Assembly: GCA_007026445.1 (NCBI GenBank)
Contig: VDMD01000017.1
Coordinates: 124,001-188,000 of the forward strand
DNA: 64,000 nucleotides
Direction of reading: 5' to 3'
DNA from: Schizophyllum amplum
Taxonomy: Eukaryota; Basidiomycota; Agaricomycetes; Agaricales; Schizophyllaceae
The notes beneath the pieces are model-generated. The model did no database searches, was not told where the DNA came from, and saw only the letters and a program-made list of their open reading frames with translations. Below, piece after piece: positions 32,623-41,723 of the stretch (the stretch's first letter is position 1; every line of letters starts with the position of its first letter). A program made the position numbers and the translations under genes.

Positions 32623-33203
32623 GGTGATCCTGGCGTGATCCTGAGTGTGATCCTGAAGGTGATCCTGGATGGCCAAAACCGTGGGAAGATCATGGATCGC
32701 ACTCGCGTCGAGGATCACCTCTGGAGGTGATCCTGCACTCAGGATCACGTCCAGGATCACACTTCCTAGCCAATTCGAATATATTACATTTTGTACACTG
32801 TTTTCCGTACACAGCGTGACCTGTCTGCCGCCCTTCGCGCACTCAGAAACCATCTAAATATCTACAGACCCCTCCAGTCTTTTCCCCGCCTGAAATCGTC
32901 AACGTGGCGGGCTATATGGCTTTTCTGGCTCTATACGAAGGCGCACGCTCCGTTTTAAGTTGGTACATGTAAAGTCGATCCCAGAGGGTTCATAACGAGC
33001 ACGGGGAGGGCATCAGCCCACTTACAAGGTCATATTTCGGAAGGACACGTAGTTTGGATGCAGGATCACTCGCGAGAATCTTGACAGGATCACATTTTCA
33101 ACGAGGGCGGTCAGAGTAGGAATGTGATCCTGGGAGATCTTTAGCTCTTCCACCGGTCCAGGATCACCTTCAGGATCACACTCAGGATCACGCCAGGATC
33201 ACC
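32623..33203. mobile_element. MITE, 581 bp, 47-bp perfect TIRs, TA duplication
   Basis: The ends are perfect inverted repeats of 47 bp starting GGTGATCCTGGCGTGATCCT, themselves built from repeated GTGATCCTG words. TA flanks both sides (32621-32622 and 33204-33205). Further GGATCAC/GTGATCC copies lie inside, at about 32706-32760 and 33062-33140. No transposase frame is present, so it is non-autonomous. TA duplication points to Tc1/mariner-type or similar mobilisation; the parent element is not in the window. Confidence 0.85.
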
Positions 33204-33219
33204 TACTCTGACCTCCCCT
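33204..33219 (-). repeat. Right terminal inverted repeat, outer part
   Basis: TACTCTGACCTCCCCT, the exact inverse of the left end of the 25-kb element. Its TA is the target of the MITE. Confidence 0.82.
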
Positions 33220-33222
33220 ATT
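33220..33222. repeat. Right 3-bp target site duplication (ATT)
   Basis: Second copy of the ATT found at 7940-7942; see the Plavaka element. Confidence 0.8.
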
Positions 33223-33567
33223 GTCGCAACCTACAAATACAGCAAGTGAGCGCTGGAATCAACCAACTCGTCGTCGAAGTACTTACGAGGACTGTAGCCG
33301 CAACGCGTGTTTGCGATATGTGGCGTAACAGCATGTCCGCAGTTGTTCTTGAACGTGAACTGCGCTGAGAGCGTTAGCAATAATTCGCCTAAGGGAAAGG
33401 AGGCTACGCACGACATGGCCGCTACGTTTCTCGAGCTAGAGGATAATGAGCTCTGTGCTGTCAAATTCCCGAAAGCTGCGTACCTCATTGTCGCACAGAC
33501 CGACAGCGCCAGCGAGGACACTCGAGGCGAAGGCAAGAAGAGCTGCGACGGTAAAAACGAGCTTCAT
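33220..33567 (-). pseudogene. Thaumatin-like secreted protein gene, 5' half (exons 1-4a)
   Basis: Minus-strand exons 33567-33484 (28 codons, signal peptide 'MKLVFTVAALLAFASSVLA'), 33435-33412 ('LEKRSGHV', with a Lys-Arg processing site), 33359-33287 ('FTFKNNCGHAVTPHIANT' and on) and the first 11 bases of exon 4 (33230-33220). Exons 2 and 3 match the intact paralogue in length (24 and 73 nt). The frame then enters the transposon end and meets a stop at once. The missing 3' exons are at 7353-7942. The split exon 4 adds up to 86 nt after one ATT is removed, the same as the paralogue. Confidence 0.87.
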
Positions 33568-34701
33568 ATCGGTGCGCCGGAAGGTGTTGACAGTGGTCCT
33601 GCTCCTCTGCCGGTATTTATTGCAGCTCGTTTTGTGCTACAGGGTCCATCAGCTGTGGTGCGCCAGGTGCGGGCCGTCCTCCGCGGACAGTTGAAGGCGC
33701 TAGCTCATATTGCCGCATACCATGGGCTGCTCGTACCTCCATTCTCTGGCTGGACTCGGGGTCAGGGTGAGCTTTGGCCCCATTGCTGTGGCATAGGAAG
33801 TATCAGGTTGACGGGTGTTTCCGAGTCCTCAACAGCTTGTTGTGACGGTCCTGCGTGCCCGTTCGGCGGGGATGTCCATACCGGCAGAGTCCCCGTGCTT
33901 CCTCTCAAGGGTGAGGTTGCAACGCGTCGCGTTCGCGTGCCTGTGAGAGTTTCGCTGGCGTCGCCGAGGAGAAACAGCTATACGGCGAGTTTACACCTCT
34001 TGATGTTATCCTCTTTGGAAGGGGTGGTTTTTATAGAGAGCTTCGTCCAGGGAGTTGAATATAGAAAGGGATCTCTTGCCGTTCTGTTGTTCTCGTGCAC
34101 AGGATTAGGAAGACCACTGTGTTCTTCAATTGTAGGATGCCAGAGTAATCTTGTCGTGAATTGCCGACCAAGTTCCTGTTCGTCTGCTCGTGCCCTGCAA
34201 AGAGCTCAAGGCAATGCTTCAAGCGCGCATGCTGAGGTGAGGAGCCGAGCGGGCATAGCACACTGGGTGCGGTCCAGAAAGTCCGCCGTGGAAGTTCTCA
34301 TAGAAATCGCTGCCGGATAAAGATATAGCACAGTCTCAGCTCCTGAGTCCATGGACGACTATTGGAAGCGAGCAGATGAAGAGGCGCCTGGTCTTAGGCT
34401 GGTTCGGGATTGTCGTCGTCGGAGATGACTGCCAGAAGAGCGTCGTGACTTAGCCGTGACCGGCACCTTCCGTGTCGGAAACAGCCGAGAATCTAAAGTC
34501 CGACTTCTTCACACTGACTCACTGAGAACTCCTTTCGTAGCCATTGAGCATGACCGGGACCCTTCCCAAGTACTAGAGCTCTAGAGGCGTATAAAGGACA
34601 ACCTGACACAGCCTGCTTCTTACGCGCATGTAGCTCTCGACGAGAGACACCCTAGTCGTCGCCCAATCCTGTCACCGCAATCATTCACTCTCTCTCGTGG
34701 G
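33568..34701. other. Intergenic between the thaumatin-like paralogues
   Basis: About 1.1 kb holding the promoter of the split gene and the 3' flank of the intact paralogue. A long plus-strand open frame (33307-34320) overlaps the split gene antisense and has no domain; it is not called. Confidence 0.45.
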
Positions 34702-35683
34702 TTAGGCCGGACAGAAGGTGACTATCGCCATCTCATGAGCTTAATTAGAGCACTGGCGGAAGATGAGTGCTCACCAGTGAATGTCTTATCGCCCGCGCCA
34801 CACCCTCTGACCGGAGAGTCATTGCCGCAGCCAGATGTATCCTACAATATAGTACGGTTGGTGAGTGGTCTCCGCTGCACAAAATGCAGCATATAAGAGA
34901 ATGACTGGTCGCTCACCCCAACAGGATACGCCTGCGAACACGGGCACGACTTCACTTTGCATGTCACCGTGTCGCAGCCGGCGCTCTTGATCTGGATCGA
35001 CTGCGTGAAGCCCTGGATGTTCGAGATGTCGTACGCTTGAGGCGTGTAGAAGTCGCCGGTGTCTGGGTTAGTGAAGCTCAGTGGGATTGTCTTTAACTTC
35101 ATCGACGGTGGACTGGGACGCACCCAGATTGTACTCGGTCAAGGTGCAGCTCTCGCCCTTGGCGCCGCAGTTGCCGTTCTGGTTGAAGATGCGGCCGACC
35201 CACTGGCAGGAAGTCAGCAGTCCTCTACGCTCTATGTCTATGGTGCTGAAGCTGCGACGTACCCTTGACGGAATGGTCACTTTCTTCGAGCTTTGTGCGG
35301 CCAGCGTGCCCGGCTGGGAACCTGTGAAGTCTGTGGCGTCGCCACAGCCTGGAGGGTTGAGGTGAGTGTCCGCTTCTGCGGGCTCTTGCGATGGAGTCAC
35401 TCACGAGGGCTGTAGCCGCAGCGCGTGTTGGAGACGGTAGGCTTGACGGAGTAGCCGCAGTTGTTCGTGAAGGTGAACTTTGGCGGGCGGAGCGTCAGGT
35501 TGAGTTCACAAAATGAGGAGAGAGGACGCGACGCACGACATGCCCGCTGCGCTTCTCGAGCTTTGAAAAGGTGAGCTCGAGGGACTTTCAGGTATCGACG
35601 TAGCTTACCGCGCGCCCTTCGAGGTCGACACCGCTGGCAGCCACTGCGGAAAGAAGAGCAACGACGACGAGAGCGAGCTTCAT
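34702..35683 (-). CDS. Thaumatin/osmotin-like secreted protein, intact
   Basis: Eight exons join in frame to 189 residues: 35683-35609, 35560-35537, 35477-35405, 35348-35263, 35202-35124, 35062-34917, 34841-34775 and 34721-34702. A signal peptide ('MKLALVVVALLSAVAAS') is followed by a Lys-Arg site ('LEKR') and a compact Cys-rich beta domain. Its motifs are 'FTFTNNCGYSVKP', 'GTLAAQSSKKVTIPSRWVGRIF', 'NGNCGAKGESCTLTEYN', 'DFYTPQAYDISNIQGFTQSI', 'SGCGND' and 'TFTVTFCPA'. The 'NNCGY(S/T)VKP' opening and the 'FTxSIxI' strand recall thaumatin-like proteins; agaricomycete genomes hold many short members, often labelled glycopeptide. It is probably a secreted wall-associated or defence-type protein; activity unknown. 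It is the direct paralogue of the transposon-split gene 1.1 kb away. Confidence 0.78.
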
Positions 35684-35735
35684 AGTGCCAGTGCGTTGGT
35701 AGCGGAGGTCTTGCTTTCTGACGGTCAACCTCAGG

Positions 35736-35742
35736 TATATAT
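35736..35742 (-). promoter_or_regulatory. TATA box of the intact thaumatin-like gene
   Basis: ATATATA on the minus strand, 53 bases before the ATG at 35683. Confidence 0.5.
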
Positions 35743-36002
35743 CTTAGGCTCTCTCAAGCTAAGGAATTCGTGGTCTGTGATGCGGGCCCTCCATGTACGT
35801 CCTCGTCGGGCATTAGCAGGACTTTATTGTCTCGCAAGCGCAGGTGAGTACAAATCGCTCCTCATTGCTCCTCGTGCTAACGGGAAACTATATCAGGTGA
35901 TGAACTACGTCCGCGTTGCTTGGACTTCCAAGTTGCTCAGCTACCGACGGCCCATAGCAGCTCACTTGGCTCCTGCGTGGTCCGCGGCCTGCTTGGTACC
36001 AT

Positions 36003-36410
36003 GGCATTGACACCTATTACGGCCCCAACAATGGATACGGCGCCTGTGGCACGATCAGACCGAACAGCGAGCACTTACGCGGTCGCGCTCTTGCGCGATG
36101 GGTATGCATGCCAAAGGCGCTCATTGTACGTTGCCTGCCTGAGGTGCTGACGCTCGCACCATCTCGTAGGCTGTATGAAGGACACCGCACATCATAGATT
36201 CTTTTCCCTGGCCTGCATCGTGACTATCCTCACTGACCATCGTTTCTGTAGACAATGCGGTGGTTGCGACCGTTTGTGACCTTTTCCCCGGCTGTGCGGC
36301 AGATACTCAATCTTGACTGGACGCCCTAGCCCTCAACTTCCTTGCCACGCTGGAAGAGGGAAATATTGCCGTTACCTGGAACTACAACCGAGAGGAGTTC
36401 CGTAGACGAA
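36003..36410 (+). pseudogene. Broken RlpA/expansin-like gene
   Basis: The core motifs of the double-psi beta-barrel are present but not in one frame. 'IDTYYGPNNGYGACG' starts near 36006. The next block ('HAKGAHC', about 36096-36116) is in a different frame. The third block ('NAVVATVCDLFPGCAADT', from about 36253) is followed by an in-frame TGA at 36314-36316 and then 'ALNFLATLEEGNIAVTWNYN'. Intron positions before the third block match the intact paralogues. No signal-peptide exon was identified upstream. In 'DLFPGC' a Phe replaces the usual Cys of 'DLCPGC'. Frameshift plus stop make it a pseudogene, unless some breaks are sequencing errors. Confidence 0.72.
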
Positions 36411-36967
36411 GGGCCCACATAGGGCCACAGTGTGCCTACATCTACCTATAGAGACTTCCCCGCCCAGGCTTGAGCTTTAAACCGAAGCTGAAGCCTTGGT
36501 ATATATTACTAAAATTACATTTGCTGTCTTTTCCCTGTTTCTTCCTCTGCGCGCTGAGCCCGAGCTCTCGCCTTGCAATCGAGTCTCTAGATTCACATGT
36601 TAAGCGCCATACAGGCCCGACGGCCCGCCGCCCCATCGGATCGATGATTGATCACTGTCGTGTGCGGATCCTCGGCCTGGGGCTGCTGCCCGCATTGCTT
36701 TTGTTGCTTTCTGAGCCTCTCTCTGCCTCTGAATATATTCACTGTTCCCGCAACATTGGAATAGGACTCCATATCAACCTCTGAATCTGGATTTTCCTAC
36801 CCCAGCCCCAAGGTACATAATACGTCAGTTATTATCACTGACGCGATTCTTCACGCAGTCTTCGCGCCACCACGGCGCCCGACACCTTCATCCCGCACGT
36901 CTTGTCCTGAACCACGAAGAATAGAGATAGCGCAACACAAATACGACTGTAGAGCACACGAGCAACG
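36411..36967. other. Intergenic upstream of the hydrolase gene
   Basis: About 550 bases with no supported gene; presumed promoter of the alpha/beta-hydrolase gene. Open frames on both strands lack motifs. Confidence 0.4.
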
Positions 36968-38679
36968 ATGCTTGGTAATCACCTCTACGAGTATGTCTTC
37001 ATCAGGACGTGCATCCTCGCGCTGCGCGCCATCGCTCCCCTCACCATCATTGGCGTCCCACTATACGTTGTCGCGCGTCTCAAAGGCGTTTCCATACCCC
37101 TTCCTATCCACGTCATAGCAGGCATAGCAGCCGCGGAAGCGTCTTTCTTCCTCTTTGTCTACCTGCCCAGGAAGAGATATCTGCAGAAGGTGCGTCGCAT
37201 CGCCCTCGCTGTGAACTTGCCCTCACAGCGTGTTCTCTTTCGCAGCACATCCACGTTCCCCGAGCCCTGAAGCGCGCCGAACGCGAGGAACTCTTCCAAC
37301 ATTGCGTGCACACAGCAGCAGGCTCCACGGCCGGTTACCCCGAAGGCTGGTTTCTCAGCCACGAAGCCGCCGCCGCGTCCACGAAGCCCAAACCCCTTGG
37401 TCGCGAGAATGTGCGCGAGTGGCTCCTGTGGGCGTTCTTCCATGCCGAAGTGCATGAAGAGCAAGAGGAATGGGCTGAGGAGATCGACGCGTACCTTGCG
37501 GCGGTCGAGGACTTCACCGGCCGACCCCTCGAGGAGGGAACGCTCGCTACCTCGCGCAGCATGCGCGTCACCCTTGACACGGTGCCGATGGTGCACCGCC
37601 CTCTTATCTGGTATTCGGTATGTGAACATTCTCTGTCGTTGTGCGTGCGTGATGGCTGACATGACAGGTAGATCGTCGCAGGAGTAGATCATTCGACAGC
37701 CTTAAGGCTCTGGATGCAAGGCTTCAAACACTACGCACCGTCGCGCGCGTCAATTCTATTTCCCCCACGGCTATGGACGCCATTCTCTCGTCCGTCCGCA
37801 GCGGCGCCCTACTCCTACTGGTACAGGAAAGGCGCTCAGTCCTCAACAACACTGCCCATATTATTCGTACACGGCATCGGGGTACGGTCTTCCACAGAAT
37901 GCAAAGATTAGAGATATGAAGGCTAACCGGTTCCTTTCCAGATCGGCATGTATCCCTACATCCCCTTCCTCAATGACCTTATCAAGCGCGACCCCGGACA
38001 GAGCATCCTCGTCCTAGAGCTCCTGCCCATCTGCATGCACATCACCGACCCCCTCCCACCCCGCGAGACCTCCCTCGCCGCCATCCGCAACCTCCTCGAC
38101 ACCCTCGGCATCTCCCGCGTCGTCCTCGCCGCGCACTCCTACGGCACCGTCATCGCCGCGCACATGCTGCGCTCCCCGACGCTGCGCTCGTACGTCGCGC
38201 ACGTCGCGCTCGTTGACCCAATCCCGTTCCTGCTGCACCTGCCCGACGTGGCGTACAACTTCCACTACCGTGTCCCGCAGCGCGCGGCGGAGTGGCAGCT
38301 GTGGTACTTCGCGTCGCGTGACCCGGATATCGCGCGCACCATCGGGCGCGCGTTCTTCTGGGCGGAGAATGTGCTGTGGGATGAGGACGTGCGGGCGTTC
38401 TGTAGGGGAGAGGGCCAGGGAGTGGATGGTGAGAAGAAGCGGCGGAACTTCACGGTGGTGTTGTCCGGAGAAGATCAGATCGTCAGCGCGAAGGCGGTGA
38501 GGGGCTACTTGACGGGAGAGGAGCAAGCTGAGTCCAGATGGACGCGCGAGGGTGGCTCTGAAGAGGGAGAGACGGAGGTGCTGTTTTACGAAGGGCTGGA
38601 TCATGCTATGGTATTTGATACACCCCAACGGCGGAAGCCTCTTGTAGACAGTGTCAGTAGGTATGCCCATGAGCTTTAA
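36968..38679 (+). CDS. Membrane-anchored alpha/beta-hydrolase
   Basis: Exons 36968-37189, 37246-37617, 37672-37881 and 37942-38679 join to 513 residues. Two hydrophobic segments near the N-terminus ('ILALRAIAPLTIIGVPLYVV' and 'IHVIAGIAAAEASFFLFVYL') should anchor it in a membrane. The hydrolase fold begins with 'PILFVHGIG' (oxyanion loop, about 265-268). The nucleophile elbow is A-H-S-Y-G with Ser334, where Ala replaces the first Gly of GxSxG. The acid is probably the Asp of 'SGEDQIV' and the base the His of 'GLDHAMVFD'. It could be a lipase/esterase-like enzyme; the substrate cannot be told. Similar membrane-plus-hydrolase proteins are common in basidiomycetes. Confidence 0.8.
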
Positions 38680-39052
38680 GGAGCGGACATTCTCGTAGTA
38701 CTGTACAATAGACGGTCATGTAGATGATAAACTGCAGCATTGTCATTAGATGCTAAATCTTGATTGTGACGAATGGGATCTCAATGAGAGCAGAAAGATG
38801 CTGACCGGGACCATGCATTCTACCCTTGATATGGGTGATAGGTCAGAGAGAAGGTACCACCGTTGAGACCATTCTCAAGGCACTTCATCCACAGATTTTT
38901 CGCGATGAGCTGGTTGAGAGGCTATGCACAACATTAGCAGACAAGTCCGTACACATCCGTTAACTTGCACTCACGAATGTAGAGAATTTTTGCTTATGGA
39001 CTTTGAAAAGTCCCAGAGGCGTGTACATGGGGATCAGTGTCTGCTCGCGGTG
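38680..39052. other. Intergenic, convergent 3' ends
   Basis: About 370 bases between the ends of the hydrolase and MYND genes. Nothing coding seen. Confidence 0.45.
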
Positions 39053-39996
39053 TCAGACCAGTTGCCGGCGGTACCAGTTGTGCGGGAGGGCTTCACGCAC
39101 CGTACGGACGGCCTCCTCCACCGTCTTGTTCTCGTCTTCCTGAATCTCCACGGATAAGACGAGAACGGAGCCGAGTGCCCCATCGTTCGCGATCCGCCCG
39201 CGTGCGTCGTGCTCCAGCGCAAGCAAAGGGCTGATGGGGTATGTGGCGTCCAGCCGCCACCTGTTCTCGAAGGTCTCCTGCAAGATGGAGAGGGGCAGCA
39301 CGTCGGCATCCACGAGACGGTACATGGCTCGAGGGTTTCTGCTCCCGACGTTGCGGCGGAGGGTGATGGCGAGGAAGTGCGTCTTAGCACGGCCGAAGTT
39401 GTGGACGAGGTCGAGGGCGAGCCACGCGCAAACCGTGTTCGTGTCGCTGGGGAATCTGGTGTGAGAGTGGAAGCCTCGATATACATAAGAGAATAATCAC
39501 CCATTGTGCTCCATAACGTGCGCGCGGAGGTCGTTGCTGATCTCACCTCTAGTAGTAATTGACAGAAGAGGTAAGAGCAGGTACACATCGTGTCAAACGC
39601 TCTTACTTGCTCCTCCTAGCTCTGGCGACCTTACCCTTTGGTTTTGGCTCACCAAAAGTTGTCCTCTTGTCGTCGAGAACGCTGTCCTTGAAGTACAAGG
39701 CGCTAAATAGCCGATCGATGAATACATCCGCAACGTCAAGGGACAGAATGGCTTACCATACTAATTTATGCTTTTTCCAATCTGCTTTCTGGCTGTGTTT
39801 TATAGTAAATGGCGTTGATAGGACCCCAGGGAAGGAGTGCATACCATTCCTTCGAGCAGTACGGTGCCACTTGGCATGCCGAGCATCGCAGCAATTTATC
39901 TTGCTTAGTCCCGCAAGTCAGGCATGTGTGTTTGTCGGGAGTAGGCAAACCGCTGCGCTCGACCGCGGGTGTGGGCTGTATACGGGGATACGACAT
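39053..39996 (-). CDS. MYND-type zinc finger protein
   Basis: Exons 39996-39845, 39792-39757, 39702-39607, 39548-39501 and 39455-39053 join in frame to 244 residues. The MYND finger occupies residues 25-63 with the full C-x2-C...C-x2-C...C-x3-C...H-x3-C set; its second half is completed only after the first intron (53 nt) is removed. The rest follows the usual layout of agaricomycete MYND proteins, with 'FPSDTNTVCAWLALDLVHNF', 'THFLAITLRRN' and a C-terminal 'LPHNWYRRQ'. MYND fingers bind proline-rich peptides; this protein's partner is unknown. There is no SET domain. Confidence 0.8.
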
Positions 39997-40247
39997 GACG
40001 GCAAAGAACAAAGGGTGTTGCCTATTGCGGCCATGTCGGCACCTGTTCGGCTCGGGTTCGGAATCAGACAATGCACGACCACGTGGTGTGTATGTTGGCT
40101 TTCGGCCGTCCTCATGCCATTGGATGATAAGGTAAACGTCCAGGACACGCCTATCCGCTTTTACCTTTGCGGGAGACCACGATCAGTACGGGTCCATGGG
40201 GTTTGTAAACGGGATGATTCGCTTTTTTGTTCCTTCCGCCCACGACG

Positions 40248-41495
40248 ATGCTCTGCTACGAGACGACGGCGCCCGCGCTCCCCTTCGATGTCCTAGAGGC
40301 CGTTGTCGCTTACCACCGCGGCGACAAGCTGACACTCAGCGCCCTCGCCCTCGTCTCGTCCGACGTCCTCATACCCACGCGGAAGCACCTCTTCGCCGAC
40401 GTCGAGCTCACCGGCGCGAAGCAGTGCGAACGTCTCCTCGCTGTCATCGCCGCTTCCCCTCATGTCGCGGGCTACATTCGGGCCCTACGGATCAGCGCGG
40501 ACGCGCACGGAGACGACGCGCTCGTGGAGTCCCCCGCACTCCCCCTCATCTTACGTGCAATGACCCCAAACCTGCGTGTCTTCGCGTTGAGTGGGCGCGG
40601 CGTCGCCTCGTGGGAAAGCGCGCCATCCAGTCTCACCACCGCGCTCGTCAAGCTGCTTGCTATCGGCAGTATGTTCGACGTCTCCCTTGGCTTTCTCGCG
40701 CGCATCCCCATCGGCCTTATGCCACTCGGACCCGCGGTGCGGAAACTCCGGCTCATCGACGTCGACCCTCGAGGCTACCCGCGCCCGCCGACGCCTGGTC
40801 AGTCCGTGCTCCCCGGTGCACCGCAGCTGCAGCTCCTCGAGATACATACCCGAGACGACGCTGCGTTCACCGCGCTTCTCAGCTACCTCGTCGACGCCGC
40901 GGACCTCAGACATACGCGCCGAATGGATGTCATCTGTCCACGCTGGACAGACGACGCGCAAGACGCGCTCCACCGCGTCTTCACCGCCACTGCGCCCTCT
41001 CTCACACAACTGGCCATCATGCCACCGTTTGAGGGTGAGTGCTACGTACCTTCTCCTCTCAACTGTTACTAAACTGCAGCAGTATACATCTTCCCCTTCT
41101 CCGCAGAAGCGCGGGCAATATCGCTTCGCGCCCTCCGCCATCTGCGGGGCTTCAAGGTCGGCCTCATCGACATGCCGCTCCTTCCTTGTCACGGCGTCGA
41201 CTGGCTTCGTCGCGTCATCGAGACACTTCCGGAGAATAACGTAGTCCAGACCGTCGCCGTGCACGTCCACTGGCGACCTTTCGACGCCGCGCGCGCACCC
41301 GAATACTTCGCGCTCCTCGACGCAGCCATTGCGACACCAAGGTTGAGGGCTCTGAAGGAGGTTGTTGTCGTCGGGGATGACAGGACGCTCGGTGGAAGCC
41401 CAGGGCCGTCACATAATGTTGACTATGATTGGCGTCATCTCCGCGAACGGGGGATCACACCGAACGTGGCTTTCTTAGAGTTCGGTAAAGTCTAG
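40248..41495 (+). CDS. F-box/leucine-rich-like protein
   Basis: Exons 40248-41034 and 41107-41495 join to 391 residues. The N-terminus reads as a divergent F-box ('LPFDVLEAVVAYH...LSALALVSSDVLIPTRKHLFADVEL'), and the rest has spaced Leu-rich strands like the large agaricomycete F-box families. Such proteins usually recruit substrates to SCF ubiquitin ligases; here that is inference. The gene is divergent from the MYND gene with about 250 bases between the starts. Confidence 0.6.
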
Positions 41496-41723
41496 CCTGT
41501 TCATTAGAGCCCTATTAGATTACTTATATTCATGGTCCTGTTGGGTGGTCATATAGACCTTTATGTGTTGCATCCCTTCTTTTACGTCCACTCGTTCACA
41601 TATACATAGAGGTATATACCCAACAAAATCATCGAGAGACCTCCGAGTCATGCTCATTCCTACTTGTTGTCCGCCCGAGCTCGACTTCTCTACAAGGTAA
41701 CACCAAGCTAATTCTGATGAAGC

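Larger units (their letters stand above)
7943..33219 (-). mobile_element. Plavaka-type (CACTA/CMC) DNA transposon with nested insertions
   Basis: A 25,277-bp unit bounded by inverted repeats that begin AGGGGAGGTCAGAGTACAC and flanked by ATT duplications. It interrupts exon 4 of a thaumatin-like gene. It carries a Plavaka-family transposase (minus strand), a putative membrane protein, a DUF6698-like protein, and internal repeats near both ends. Inside it are a 14.85-kb Ty3-type retrotransposon and a 581-bp MITE; subtracting these and their target duplications leaves about 9.8 kb. A 3-bp duplication is in keeping with the CACTA/CMC superfamily. The ends do not start with CACTA, so the superfamily call rests on the transposase. 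The strand given is that of the transposase. Confidence 0.85.

Noticed and set aside
32620..33210. CRISPR-like array of GGATCAC/GTGATCC repeats
   Set aside because: The repeats form exact inverted ends with a TA duplication, not direct repeats with unique spacers; this is a MITE in a eukaryotic genome.
7943..33219. Starship-type giant element (cargo-mobilising with a DUF3435 tyrosine recombinase)
   Set aside because: No tyrosine recombinase is present. Terminal inverted repeats, a 3-bp duplication and a Plavaka RNase H-fold transposase explain the element, and most of its size comes from a nested retrotransposon.
33307..34320. 337-codon plus-strand open frame
   Set aside because: It runs antisense across the 5' exons of the split thaumatin-like gene and on into its promoter; it has no domain and its composition is that of a shadow frame.
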